Positions 17,944 to 27,074 of a DNA stretch of 64,000 bases are shown one piece after another. Each line of letters starts with the position of its first letter. The stretch's first letter is position 1. A program made the translations under genes and the position numbers. The stretch spans positions 1 through 64,000 of the forward strand of contig JBAZQB010000008.1 of NCBI GenBank assembly GCA_041645435.1, written 5' to 3'. Below the pieces are notes generated by a model that had not been told where the DNA came from, did no database searches, and worked only from the letters and a program-made list of their open reading frames with translations. Origin of the DNA: Methanoregula sp. (GTDB lineage: Archaea > Halobacteriota > Methanomicrobia > Methanomicrobiales > Methanospirillaceae).

Positions 17944-20100
17944 TTACCCCTTTTTTCCCGGGAACCGGAACGCTTCTTTTGGAACAGTAATTTCAAAACG
18001 GGCGCCTTTTCCATAGGTTCCCGTCTCCCGGATGGTAATTCCGGTAATTTCGAGAATTTCGCGCGCAAGAAAGAGACTCATACCTTTCTGTGCACCAAAC
18101 CCGCGCTGGAAAATTTTTTCTTTCAGGTTATCCGGTATGCCGGCACCGTTGTCCTCAAAAATGAGCTGGAGGCTCTCCGCAGTTTCCTGGTAACTAATAG
18201 TCACCTGTGTTGCGGTTTTTCCGTGTTTAATGATGTTGCCTGTAAGCGTGAAAAATACGCGTTCAAGCAGAGGATCCGTAAAAATTTCCAGATCATCAAG
18301 TCTGACCCTGCGAGTGATCTGGGAAAAATCCAGATGAGAAATTGCCAGTACGAATGTCTGATTAACATTATGCCACTGCGGGGGTTTTATCCCCAGATCC
18401 TGATAATTTTTGGCAAAGTCAAGCGAGTGAGAAATTCTCCTCAGGGTTGCATCTTCTTTCTCCAGATACTCGTTCATCTTCGTATCGGTCGGCAGATCCT
18501 TTTGCAGACTGATATATCCACTGAGGGTAAAAAGAGTATTCTGGATGTCGTTGAATGTCACGAAATTCAACAGGTTGAGCTTTTTATGGGCCTGCATTAA
18601 GGCCTTTTCTGCCATTTTACGATCCGTAATATCACGAGCAATTGTTAGTACTGCTCTCTGTCCGAACTCATCAAATATCCGGGCATTAATCTCAACCGGA
18701 ATCAACTTTCCGCTTTTCGCCCGGTAGGACGATTCATACTGGATAAAGTCCCCCGTTCCGGCCAAACGGCACAGCTCAGGTTTATCGTCGCAAACATCCC
18801 TCATCATGGTCGCTTCAGGTGACATCAGGAGAAGCTCCTGCCGTGAATACCCTAAAAGATCTGAGGCGGCATCGTTTGCTTCGATAATTGAGTTATAGGT
18901 GCCTGGTTCGCCGGACCGGTAAATAATTACCGGATCTGTAATGCTGTTGAAGAAAAGCCGGTATTTTTCTTCGCTCTGGATTAATCGGCCCTGGAGCTGC
19001 TCCTGGGAGGTCTCCAGCTCACCGATCATTCCGTTTACATTGTCAGCAAGTGACCCGATCTCATCATCGCCACTCATTTCAACACGGGCGGAAAAGTCAC
19101 GCTTTTTCCCAATATCATTCAATCGCCCACTCAGGTGAAGGATCCTTGAGAGTACTGTCTTTTCCAGAAGCAGGAGTATCGCAAGTCCGAAAACAAGACC
19201 GGCGAGAATGAGAAGATTCACGAAATAAAAGGTTGTTGATTTTCCCTGATCATAGATATCCCGGACAATGCTGACTTTAAGGATCAGTACTGGCTGACCC
19301 GACAGGTCGCGAATCAGCGAGAAAGTCCCAAGCGTATTACTCCCAAGCGGCAGGATGTAGGTTGGGGCGTCTATCGTGAGTGCTTCTTTTCCCTCGCGCT
19401 GGATGAACGGCGAGGATGACTGGGGGAATTGCGAGATCGCCATTCTGAAGTCCGCGGGGAGATCTTCTTTGCTGTACGGTTGCAGTTCAAGCGGGAGCTG
19501 GGCCAGCGATGAAAGCCGGGACAGTTCCATGGCATCGAGGTTTCTTCCCATCAGGATATACCCGATCAACTGTCCTTGATCCGGATCAGAAAAAACCGGG
19601 CGTATCGCAAGCATCAGCGGACCTTCAGGAAACTGGAGGACTCCCATGGTACCGAATTCGGATTTTATCCTTGTGGGAATCTGTTGATGAGATGAGAGCA
19701 GCAAGGCGAGATCGGGGGGAACCGGTTTTTCCGTATGGCTGTCAAGGTTGTATCCTTTTCCGGAGATCAAGGTCCCATTTGTGTCGGTAAGAAGGATATA
19801 ATTGAACTGGAGCCGCTCAAACGTATCCGGATCAAGCCGGGACCAGGATTTCGCAGAAGTCGTTGTGAGCAGAAACGTTCGCGTATCATCACGCGATGCC
19901 CAGTCATGCGCCACAGCATCCAGAGTATTGATGTCGTTCCCCAGAGCAACAAGAACCCGGTTGGTATCTTTTTGTGCACTCTGATCCTCGACACGGGAGA
20001 ATCCATCCAGTACGACCGTTTGAGATAATACCAGCAGGACAAGGATCAGACAGGCTATAGCAGCGCATAAGATCACAACAGTCTTTTTTCGAATATCCAC
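17944..20100 (-). CDS. Membrane sensor kinase-like protein (CHASE4-HAMP-PAS-HATPase) without phosphoacceptor His
   Basis: A 718-residue sensor: TM1 at 8-30, an extracytoplasmic CHASE4-like domain to about 285, TM2 at 292-313, HAMP to 365, PAS about 380-500, a dimerisation-like helical region at 503-560 and a GHKL ATPase domain at 600-715. The ATPase domain keeps the N-box Asn622 and DNGAGIP at 650. Where methanogen kinases usually have a TRHD-type phosphoacceptor motif, this one reads VTFNDIQNTL, with Asn at 517. It may therefore signal without autophosphorylating at that site, or phosphorylate elsewhere. No response regulator is adjacent. Confidence 0.85.
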   Translation of the reverse strand: MDIRKKTVVILCAAIACLILVLLVLSQTVVLDGFSRVEDQSAQKDTNRVLVALGNDINTLDAVAHDWASRDDTRTFLLTTTSAKSWSRLDPDTFERLQFNYILLTDTNGTLISGKGYNLDSHTEKPVPPDLALLLSSHQQIPTRIKSEFGTMGVLQFPEGPLMLAIRPVFSDPDQGQLIGYILMGRNLDAMELSRLSSLAQLPLELQPYSKEDLPADFRMAISQFPQSSSPFIQREGKEALTIDAPTYILPLGSNTLGTFSLIRDLSGQPVLILKVSIVRDIYDQGKSTTFYFVNLLILAGLVFGLAILLLLEKTVLSRILHLSGRLNDIGKKRDFSARVEMSGDDEIGSLADNVNGMIGELETSQEQLQGRLIQSEEKYRLFFNSITDPVIIYRSGEPGTYNSIIEANDAASDLLGYSRQELLLMSPEATMMRDVCDDKPELCRLAGTGDFIQYESSYRAKSGKLIPVEINARIFDEFGQRAVLTIARDITDRKMAEKALMQAHKKLNLLNFVTFNDIQNTLFTLSGYISLQKDLPTDTKMNEYLEKEDATLRRISHSLDFAKNYQDLGIKPPQWHNVNQTFVLAISHLDFSQITRRVRLDDLEIFTDPLLERVFFTLTGNIIKHGKTATQVTISYQETAESLQLIFEDNGAGIPDNLKEKIFQRGFGAQKGMSLFLAREILEITGITIRETGTYGKGARFEITVPKEAFRFPGKKG

Positions 20101-20486
20101 GGGTCACCACCTGCCGCAGCCATGACTTCTTTAGCTAACCTTGAGTTACATAATGGCATTAAAGGTTCCTTCTCCCAAAACCGTTTCCCCAATAATACTT
20201 CCGGATTTACCCATTACTCCGGAATAGGATGTGCAGGGAACACGAAGAACACACATGTTTTCATTATCGTGTTTCCGTACATCTGCACGAAAAACACTGA
20301 TCGTCATAGGTGTACCAGACCAGATCATGCGCTCACGTTGTTTTAATTCCTAGGATTATTACTGACCAAATACGTCAGAGACCGACAAATGCGCTCAATG
20401 GAGCTCATGGATGTTATTCCGGGGGCTTGGTTTTCCCCCCGCAAAATGCAATAAAAAATGCAGCAATAACCAATAAATTACAACAA
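20101..20486. other. Intergenic region upstream of the trp operon
   Basis: A divergent A/T-rich spacer between the sensor kinase and the trp operon. Short open frames occur on both strands but none has a ribosome site or protein-like composition. It presumably holds the kinase promoter near 20101 and upstream trp control DNA. Confidence 0.4.
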
Positions 20487-20502
20487 TGTATAAATATGTA
20501 CA
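20487..20502 (+). promoter_or_regulatory. trp operon promoter with overlapping TGTACA box
   Basis: TATAAATA at 20489-20496 is a strong archaeal TATA box. It abuts TGTACA at 20497-20502, and TGTATA overlaps its 5' side. TGTACA is the TRP box bound by the repressor TrpY in Methanothermobacter, where it also overlaps TATA elements. Transcription would start near 20515-20521. TrpY itself is not in this window, so control by such a protein is inferred. Confidence 0.55.
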
Positions 20503-20517
20503 AAGTAGACCATATTT

Positions 20518-20585
20518 ATGCAGATGCCAGAGAACCGGCAGCTGATGGTACGGTGATGCCAATGGGATGGAAACTGCTCCTATGA
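20518..20585 (+). other. Two overlapping mini-ORFs leading into trpE
   Basis: ATG 20518 opens a 12-codon frame (MQMPENRQLMVR) ending at TGA 20554-20556. That TGA overlaps ATG 20556, which opens MPMGWKLLL with one Trp codon. Its TGA at 20583-20585 overlaps the trpE ATG at 20582. The first ATG lies about where transcription should begin, so it could be translated leaderless and the chain could couple translation into trpE. No attenuator hairpin is evident, and the arrangement may be chance. Confidence 0.35.
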
Positions 20586-22123
20586 AACAACAACTGAAAT
20601 TTAATCTTGGACTGAATGAATACCTGACCGCAGTAAAAGACCAGCCAAAACCGTTAATAATTCCACTCTGCGCCGAGATTCCATTGCCGGATATCTCGCC
20701 GCTGGATGTATATACGGGGACCCGGAACGGTTGTGGGTTCCTGCTCGAATCAATGGAGGGGAGCGAAAAGATCGCCCGCTACTCCTATATCGGGATCGAT
20801 CCCGAGTTCGTGGTCACCATCGGTTCGTCCGTACACGTACGGGGCAATGAGCGATTTACTGCGATTGCAAAAGAACCTGAGGGCGAGACACCGGTTGATA
20901 AAATCAAGTCGATCCTCTCCCGGTTCTGTTATGTGAACGTAAAGGCTCCCCGGTTCTTCGGGGGCATGGTCGGTTACTTTGCGTACGACTGCGTGTACTC
21001 GCTCTTTGAGAAAGTACGCGAGGGGCACAACGGTGTATCGCCTGATCTCGGGAACCATGCTCCTGAAGATCATGACGCAAGTTTCATGCTCACCAAGGAC
21101 TGTATTGTATTCGATCACGCCGAACGGAAACTCTTCATCTTCTCCAGCCCGTTCCTCACCTACGAATCCGACCTGAAAGAAGAATATGAACAGAGCATCG
21201 CAAAGATAAGGGCACTGGGCGATCATATCGCATTCCTTGCATCGGGAAAGAACGCGAGTGGAACACTGAAGCAGGCAAGCGGTAAAAAGCCGGAGTATAT
21301 CCCGTCCGTATCACAAGAAGCCTTTGAGCGATCCGTAGAACGGGTAAAGGAGCACATTGTCGCAGGGGACATCTTCCAGGCAGTGATCTCACGCAGGATG
21401 GAGTGTGCGGTGAAAAACGATCCGTTCTCGATCTATGCGGCGCTCCGGGAGATCAACCCGAGCCCGTACATGTATTATCTCGATTTTGGGGACGAGCAGG
21501 TGATCGGGGCGAGTCCCGAAATGCTCGTCCGGGTTGAGCGGCGGCGGGTAACGACCGTGCCAATTGCCGGCACCCGTCCGCGGGGACGCGACGCCCGTGA
21601 GGACGCACAGCTTGCGCAGGAGCTTCTCAACGATCCCAAAGAGCGGGCTGAGCACACAATGCTTGTCGATCTCGCAAGAAACGATATCGGACGGGTCTGC
21701 CGGTTCGGTTCGGTTGAAGTCGGAGAATTCATGGGTATTGAGAAGTTCTCCCATGTCCAGCACATTGTCTCTACGGTCAATGGCATGCTCCGGGACAACC
21801 TGGATTGTTATGATGCCTTCAAATCCTGTTTCCCTGCCGGAACGGTATCCGGTGCACCGAAGATCCGTGCAATGCAGATCATCGGCGAGGAAGAGACCCA
21901 GAACCGCGGGATCTATGCCGGAGCTGTCGGGTATATCGGGTTTGACCGCAATCTCGAGTTCGCAATTGCGATCCGGACCGTGATTGTCCGCAATGGCCGG
22001 GCATACGTGCAGGTGGGTGCGGGTATCGTCGCGGATTCGGTACCGGCAAATGAATGGAAAGAGACCGAGAGCAAGGCATCGGCGATGCTGCGGGCGATCG
22101 AGCGGGCAGGGGTATCGCCATGA
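20582..22123 (+). CDS. trpE: Anthranilate synthase component I
   Basis: This catalyses chorismate plus ammonia (from glutamine via TrpG) to anthranilate, the first tryptophan step. The 513-residue protein from ATG 20582 has the N-terminal regulatory fold and the C-terminal chorismate-binding domain with GTRPRGRDAREDAQLAQEL, LVDLARNDIGRV, FPAGTVSGAPKIRAM and GRAYVQVGAGIVADSVP. An in-frame ATG at 20567, nine bases after GGTGAT, is an alternative start adding five residues. It is the first gene of trpEGDCFBA and overlaps trpG by four bases (ATGA). Confidence 0.95.
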   Translation: MKQQLKFNLGLNEYLTAVKDQPKPLIIPLCAEIPLPDISPLDVYTGTRNGCGFLLESMEGSEKIARYSYIGIDPEFVVTIGSSVHVRGNERFTAIAKEPEGETPVDKIKSILSRFCYVNVKAPRFFGGMVGYFAYDCVYSLFEKVREGHNGVSPDLGNHAPEDHDASFMLTKDCIVFDHAERKLFIFSSPFLTYESDLKEEYEQSIAKIRALGDHIAFLASGKNASGTLKQASGKKPEYIPSVSQEAFERSVERVKEHIVAGDIFQAVISRRMECAVKNDPFSIYAALREINPSPYMYYLDFGDEQVIGASPEMLVRVERRRVTTVPIAGTRPRGRDAREDAQLAQELLNDPKERAEHTMLVDLARNDIGRVCRFGSVEVGEFMGIEKFSHVQHIVSTVNGMLRDNLDCYDAFKSCFPAGTVSGAPKIRAMQIIGEEETQNRGIYAGAVGYIGFDRNLEFAIAIRTVIVRNGRAYVQVGAGIVADSVPANEWKETESKASAMLRAIERAGVSP

Positions 22124-22701
22124 AAGTCCTGATCGTGGACTGCTATGACAGTTTCACCTTCAACCTGTACCAGCAGGTCGGAAAACTCGGGGGCAACCCG
22201 GTAGTCATGACCTGCGATACACCGCTTGAACAGCTGGAAAAGTGCGGGTGCGACCGGATCATCCTCTCACCCGGGCCGGGAACACCCCACGATTCCGGTG
22301 TCTGTATGGAAGTGTTAGAGACGATGAGCAGAACGATTCCCACGCTGGGGGTCTGTCTCGGGCACCAGGCGATCTGCACCGCTTTCGGCGGCGAAGTCAT
22401 CAGGGCACAGCACCTGATGCATGGCAAGACCTCGGCAATCCGTCATGACGGGCAGGGTGTTTTTACCGGTATGCCAGCACCCTTTACCGCGACACGCTAC
22501 CACTCGCTGGTTGCCCGTGAAGATTCCCTGCCCGCGGAACTGCAGGTTTCGGCAACAAGCCTTGACGATCATTACGTGATGGGGGTCCGGCATACCCAAT
22601 ACCCGATCGAAGGTGTCCAGTTCCACCCGGAGAGCGTCCTGTCGCAGGAAGGCGACCGGATTATCCGGAATTTTCTTGCCGGAACGGGAGGGGCATCATG
22701 A
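22120..22701 (+). CDS. trpG: Anthranilate synthase component II (glutamine amidotransferase)
   Basis: A 193-residue class I glutamine amidotransferase that feeds ammonia to TrpE. The start ATG 22120 overlaps the trpE stop. Motifs are SPGPGTPHDSG (oxyanion region), the nucleophile Cys in GVCLGHQAI, and the His/Glu pair in VQFHPESVLS. It lacks any fused phosphoribosyltransferase. The next gene overlaps by four bases. Confidence 0.95.
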   Translation: MKVLIVDCYDSFTFNLYQQVGKLGGNPVVMTCDTPLEQLEKCGCDRIILSPGPGTPHDSGVCMEVLETMSRTIPTLGVCLGHQAICTAFGGEVIRAQHLMHGKTSAIRHDGQGVFTGMPAPFTATRYHSLVAREDSLPAELQVSATSLDDHYVMGVRHTQYPIEGVQFHPESVLSQEGDRIIRNFLAGTGGAS

Positions 22702-23717
22702 TAGTGAAAGAGATTCTCACAAAACTTGCAGCACGGCAGGATCTTACTCCTGCTGAAGCGGCAGGGATGATGAGCATGATCATGGAAGGAAAGGCCACCC
22801 AGGCGCAGATCGGTGCATTGCTCCTTGCGCTGCATATGAAAGGTGAGACCGCTGCCGAGATCGCTGCCTTTGCCCGGGTGATGCGGGATCATGCGATCAC
22901 GGTAAGGCCGGTGACCGGGCGGATGCTTGTCGACACCTGCGGTACCGGTGGAGACGGGGCGCAGACGTTCAACATCAGCACCGCTTCAGCGTTCGTTGCT
23001 GCGGGAGCAGGTTGCCCGGTCGTCAAACACGGCAACCGGGGCGTGAGCAGCAGGTGCGGTTCGGCAGATGTCCTCGCGGCACTGGGGGTTAGTCTCGCAC
23101 CTGCCCCGGAAATACAGGCGCGAATCGTGGAAGAAGTCGGCATCGCTTTCTTCTTTGCCCCGAATTACCACCCGGCCATGAAACATGTGATGACCGCCCG
23201 GCAGGAACTCGGCTGCAGAACGGTCTTCAACATCCTCGGTCCGCTGGCAAACCCTGCGGGTGCACAGGCACAGGTGCTTGGCGTCTACCGGCCGGACCTT
23301 ACGGGTACCCTGGCCGATGTGCTCAGGATGCTGGGACTCTCGCGGGCGATGGTGGTCCATGGTGCCGGTCTTGACGAGATCACCACTACGGGAGATACCG
23401 TCATCGCTGAGCTCGGTAACGGAGCGATCCGCACATACACGATCCGGTGCGAGACATTCGGTATTGCACCTGCACACCTGGCAGATCTCGCAGGCGGCGA
23501 TGCACAGCAGAACGCCCGCATCATCCGCGATATCCTTCAGGGCGAGCGGGGGGCAGCACGGGACATTGTGCTCATGAACGCGGGAGCCGCGATATATGTT
23601 GGCGGGCTTGCCTCGGATCTTCATGAAGGGATCCGGCTTGCTGCCGTTTCCATAGATTCGGGCAGTGCTTCTGCCCGGCTCGATGCGCTGGTGGATGCAA
23701 CGCGGGGTGTGGCATGA
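22698..23717 (+). CDS. trpD: Anthranilate phosphoribosyltransferase
   Basis: Transfers phosphoribose from PRPP to anthranilate. The 339-residue protein has the helical N-domain and PRPP-binding motifs DTCGTGGDGAQTFNIS and KHGNRGVSSRCGSADVLAALG, followed by FNILGPLANPAGAQ. The length matches the family. It overlaps trpG and trpC by four bases each. Confidence 0.95.
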   Translation: MIVKEILTKLAARQDLTPAEAAGMMSMIMEGKATQAQIGALLLALHMKGETAAEIAAFARVMRDHAITVRPVTGRMLVDTCGTGGDGAQTFNISTASAFVAAGAGCPVVKHGNRGVSSRCGSADVLAALGVSLAPAPEIQARIVEEVGIAFFFAPNYHPAMKHVMTARQELGCRTVFNILGPLANPAGAQAQVLGVYRPDLTGTLADVLRMLGLSRAMVVHGAGLDEITTTGDTVIAELGNGAIRTYTIRCETFGIAPAHLADLAGGDAQQNARIIRDILQGERGAARDIVLMNAGAAIYVGGLASDLHEGIRLAAVSIDSGSASARLDALVDATRGVA

Positions 23718-24469
23718 TCCTCGATGAGATCATCAGGCGCACGGAAAAACGGGTTGCCCGGTTACCGGCAACGTTTCCAGAGAATGGTACCAGACCTCCC
23801 GCAAGCCTGATCGGGGCGATACGGAACAGGGACAGCAGGAACGCGATAATTGCCGAGATCAAATGCGCATCCCCCAGCCGTGGCACCATCCGGCGCAACG
23901 TGGACATGGCAATGATGGCAGGTGTGCTTGCGGGCAAGGGATGCGTGGCACTCTCGGTGCTGACCGAGCCATATTTCTTCGGGGGCTCGGGACAGGATAT
24001 CACCCGGGTGAAATCCGCGGTCAGCATCCCGGTTCTCAGGAAGGACTTCATTATTGATGAACATCAGCTCGCAGAGACACGGGCACTCGGGGCTGACGCG
24101 GTGCTCCTGATTGCTGCGGTGCTCAAAGAGCGCCTGCCGGCATTTGTCGATCTCGCACAGGAGTACGGTCTTGAACCGCTTGTCGAGGTTCACAATGCAG
24201 AAGAAATTAAAACTGCTCTTGCCACCCGAGCAGAACTGATCGGCATAAACAACCGCAATCTTGTAACGCTCACCATAGACCGCTCCACCACACGGCTTCT
24301 CTCGGAGAGTGTCCGCTCCGCGGGAAGAACGATCGTATCAGAAAGTGGTATGCGCTCAGCCGATGATATCCGGGAGATGAAACCCTACTGCGATGCGTTC
24401 CTGATCGGTTCATCGATCATGATGCACGAGCGCCCGGAGAAGAAACTCGAGGAGTTCGTATGCGCATAA
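23714..24469 (+). CDS. trpC: Indole-3-glycerol-phosphate synthase
   Basis: A 251-residue TIM barrel that closes the indole ring from CdRP. Signature stretches are AEIKCASPSRGTIR, VLRKDFIIDEHQLAETRALG (catalytic Lys), GINNRNLVTLTID and VSESGMRS. It is not fused to TrpF, unlike enterobacterial TrpC. The 3' end overlaps trpF by ten bases. Confidence 0.95.
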   Translation: MILDEIIRRTEKRVARLPATFPENGTRPPASLIGAIRNRDSRNAIIAEIKCASPSRGTIRRNVDMAMMAGVLAGKGCVALSVLTEPYFFGGSGQDITRVKSAVSIPVLRKDFIIDEHQLAETRALGADAVLLIAAVLKERLPAFVDLAQEYGLEPLVEVHNAEEIKTALATRAELIGINNRNLVTLTIDRSTTRLLSESVRSAGRTIVSESGMRSADDIREMKPYCDAFLIGSSIMMHERPEKKLEEFVCA

Positions 24470-25041
24470 AGTGCTGCGGAATCACGAGACCGGAAGATGC
24501 ACGGTACGCAGAGGCGTGCGGGGCAGATGCAATTGGTGTTGTGGTGTTTTCCCCGACATCAAAACGGTCAGTAACACCGGAACAGGCACGGGAGATTTTT
24601 GATGCGGTCGGACCGTTTACCACAACCGTTGCGGTGAGCCATACCACGTCACAGGAAGACCTCGAAAAGATGCTTGCCCTGCACATGGATGCAATCCAGA
24701 TCTCGCATCCGTTTGTGTTCCGGGAAAAACCGGCTGCAAAAGTGATCCGGGTCATCGGGCGGGATGATCCGGTTCCAACTGACTGCGATGCGATCATCGT
24801 TGATGAGAGCCATGGCAGCGGGAAAAATTTTGATCTCTCGCATGCCCATAGCGTGGTGCAGCGATCCGCATTACCGGTCATCCTTGCCGGGGGACTTACC
24901 CCGGAAAATGTGGCGGATGCTATCCGGCAGGTGCACCCCTATGCTGTTGATGTGGCAAGCGGTATCGAGACGGCACCAGGAATCAAAGACCATAAGAAAA
25001 TAGCTGCATTCATTGCGGCAGCACGAAAGAGCGTACCATGA
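24460..25041 (+). CDS. trpF: Phosphoribosylanthranilate isomerase
   Basis: A 193-residue TIM barrel catalysing the Amadori rearrangement of PRA to CdRP. KCCGITRPEDARYAEACGADAIGVV carries the catalytic Cys at the N-terminus; ILAGGLTPENVADAI and VDVASGIE bind phosphate and supply the conserved Asp. It overlaps trpC by ten bases and trpB by four. Confidence 0.93.
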   Translation: MRIKCCGITRPEDARYAEACGADAIGVVVFSPTSKRSVTPEQAREIFDAVGPFTTTVAVSHTTSQEDLEKMLALHMDAIQISHPFVFREKPAAKVIRVIGRDDPVPTDCDAIIVDESHGSGKNFDLSHAHSVVQRSALPVILAGGLTPENVADAIRQVHPYAVDVASGIETAPGIKDHKKIAAFIAAARKSVP

Positions 25042-26210
25042 CAACAAAAGGAAGATACGGACAATACGGCGGACAGTACGTTTCCGAGACACTGATGAGC
25101 GCACTCATCGAGCTCGAAGGCGAATATGAAAAAGTGAGGAAAGATCCCCAGTTCGCCCGGGATCTTGCCGCATTACAGACTGAATACGCGGGACGCGAGA
25201 CACCTCTTACCTTCTGCCCGAATGCCTCGAAGGAACTCGGGTGCAAGATCTATCTCAAGCGTGAGGATCTCGTACACGGGGGTTCGCATAAACTGAACAA
25301 TACTCTCGGACAGGCACTCCTCGCCAAAAAGATGGGCAAGAAACGGCTGATCGCCGAGACCGGTGCCGGGCAGCACGGGGTTGCAACAGCGATCGTCGGT
25401 GCTGCGCTGGGCATGCCCGTTGAGGTGTACATGGGCGAGGTGGACACGCAGCGGCAGGCGCTCAATGTCTTCCGCATGGAGCTGATGGGGGCAAAGGTGA
25501 TCCCGGTTAAATCCGGGACAAAGACACTCAAGGACGCGATCAACGAAGCGCTTCGCGACTGGGTGGCAAACGTCCGGGACACCTACTACCTGATCGGTTC
25601 GGCAGTTGGTCCGCACCCGTACCCGCTCATGGTGAGGGACTTCCAGTCGGTGATCGGCAGGGAGGCGCGGGAGCAGGTGATGAGAAAAGAGGGCAGGCTT
25701 CCAAGCGCGGTGGTTGCGTGCGTGGGCGGCGGGTCGAATGCAATTGGCATCTTCTACCCGTTCCTGAACGATGATGTGAAACTGATCGGTGTAGAGGCAG
25801 GGGGCGAGGGGATCGAGACAGGAAAACATTCCGCCACGCTCTGCGCCGGTGATACCGGTGTCCTGCACGGAACGCTCTCGTACCTCTTACAGGATGCGCA
25901 CGGGCAGATACTTCCCACTCACAGTATCTCCGCAGGCCTCGATTATCCGGGTGTTGGCCCGGAACATGCGATGCTCAAGGACAAACACCGCGTGACCTAT
26001 GCGGCAGTGAATGATCCGGAAGTGCTGGACGCTTTCAGGTTCCTTTCAAAAACCGAGGGGATCATCCCGGCCCTGGAGTCCGCCCATGCAGTGGCATATG
26101 TAATGCAGAACGCGGACCGGTTTGACAGGGATGACATCGTGATCATCAACCTCTCGGGACGGGGCGACAAGGATGTAGCTGAAGTGGCAAAGATGCAGGG
26201 GTGCTTATAA
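25038..26210 (+). CDS. trpB: Tryptophan synthase beta chain
   Basis: A PLP enzyme joining indole and serine. At 390 residues it is the TrpB1 type. The PLP lysine is in GGSHKLNNTLGQAL near residue 87; ETGAGQHGVATA is the glutamate-containing substrate loop; CVGGGSNAIGIF binds the PLP phosphate. It ends in TAATG with the trpA start. Confidence 0.96.
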   Translation: MTTKGRYGQYGGQYVSETLMSALIELEGEYEKVRKDPQFARDLAALQTEYAGRETPLTFCPNASKELGCKIYLKREDLVHGGSHKLNNTLGQALLAKKMGKKRLIAETGAGQHGVATAIVGAALGMPVEVYMGEVDTQRQALNVFRMELMGAKVIPVKSGTKTLKDAINEALRDWVANVRDTYYLIGSAVGPHPYPLMVRDFQSVIGREAREQVMRKEGRLPSAVVACVGGGSNAIGIFYPFLNDDVKLIGVEAGGEGIETGKHSATLCAGDTGVLHGTLSYLLQDAHGQILPTHSISAGLDYPGVGPEHAMLKDKHRVTYAAVNDPEVLDAFRFLSKTEGIIPALESAHAVAYVMQNADRFDRDDIVIINLSGRGDKDVAEVAKMQGCL

Positions 26211-27016
26211 TGGGACGGATCGAAACGGCATTTGCCGCAGCCTCCTTAAAAAAACCAGCCTTCATCGGGTTTACCGTTGCAGGAGACCCGGACAAGGCTG
26301 CCTGTGTCCGGATCGCCCGGGCACTGATCGCCGGGGGAACCGACATCCTCGAACTGGGGATTCCCTTCTCCGACCCGGTAGCGGACGGTCCGACAATCCA
26401 GAAAGCCGATGAACGGGCACTTGCAGCAGGCACGACACCGGACACCGTGTTTGAGATCGTCAGGGAGATCCGCAAAGGTTCTGATGTCCCGATCGTGTTC
26501 CTCACGTACTACAACATTGTCCATCGTCGCGGGATCGAGCGGTTCTATCGTGAAGCGTATGATGCCGGCGTTGACGGCATCCTTATCGCCGATATGCCGG
26601 TCGAAGAATCAGAGGAAGTCTGTGCTGTTGCAGCACGCACCGGCATCGACCCGATCTTCCTCATTACCCAGACGACCTCTGATGAACGGCTCAAAAAGAT
26701 TGCAGCAAAGGCACGCGGGTACCTGTACCTTGTCGCGGTGCTGGGTGTTACCGGTGTGCGTGAACAGGTTTCCGGCGGGGCAATCGATCTCCTGCACCGG
26801 GTCCGCAGGCACACTTCTCTTCCCCTGGCACTCGGCTTTGGCATCTCGACTCCCGCACATGCACAGACCTGCGCCCGCGCCGGAGCTGACGGGGTGATCG
26901 TGGGCAGCGCAATTGTGGAGATTGTCGAGCGCAACTTAAAAAACCCGGGCGTGATGGAACGGGAGTTGCAGGATTACGTGAAGGCGATGAAACGGGCAGC
27001 TTCGGTTAAACAGTGA
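26210..27016 (+). CDS. trpA: Tryptophan synthase alpha chain
   Basis: Cleaves indole-3-glycerol phosphate and passes indole to TrpB. The 268-residue protein from ATG 26210 (TAATG overlap with trpB) has GFTVAGDPD, ILELGIPFSDPVADGPTIQ with the catalytic Glu and Asp, and GFGISTPAHAQ with GVIVGSAIVE binding phosphate. It is the last gene of the trp operon; a T-rich stretch follows at about 27030. Confidence 0.95.
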   Translation: MGRIETAFAAASLKKPAFIGFTVAGDPDKAACVRIARALIAGGTDILELGIPFSDPVADGPTIQKADERALAAGTTPDTVFEIVREIRKGSDVPIVFLTYYNIVHRRGIERFYREAYDAGVDGILIADMPVEESEEVCAVAARTGIDPIFLITQTTSDERLKKIAAKARGYLYLVAVLGVTGVREQVSGGAIDLLHRVRRHTSLPLALGFGISTPAHAQTCARAGADGVIVGSAIVEIVERNLKNPGVMERELQDYVKAMKRAASVKQ

Positions 27017-27074
27017 AAAAATTCTTAAAAACCATCTTTTTATTTAGCGCCGGACAAAACTATGCCGGTATATC

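Noticed and set aside
20310..20585. 91-codon frame upstream of trpE
   Set aside because: It starts well before the predicted transcript start. Only its last few codons matter, as the second mini-ORF.
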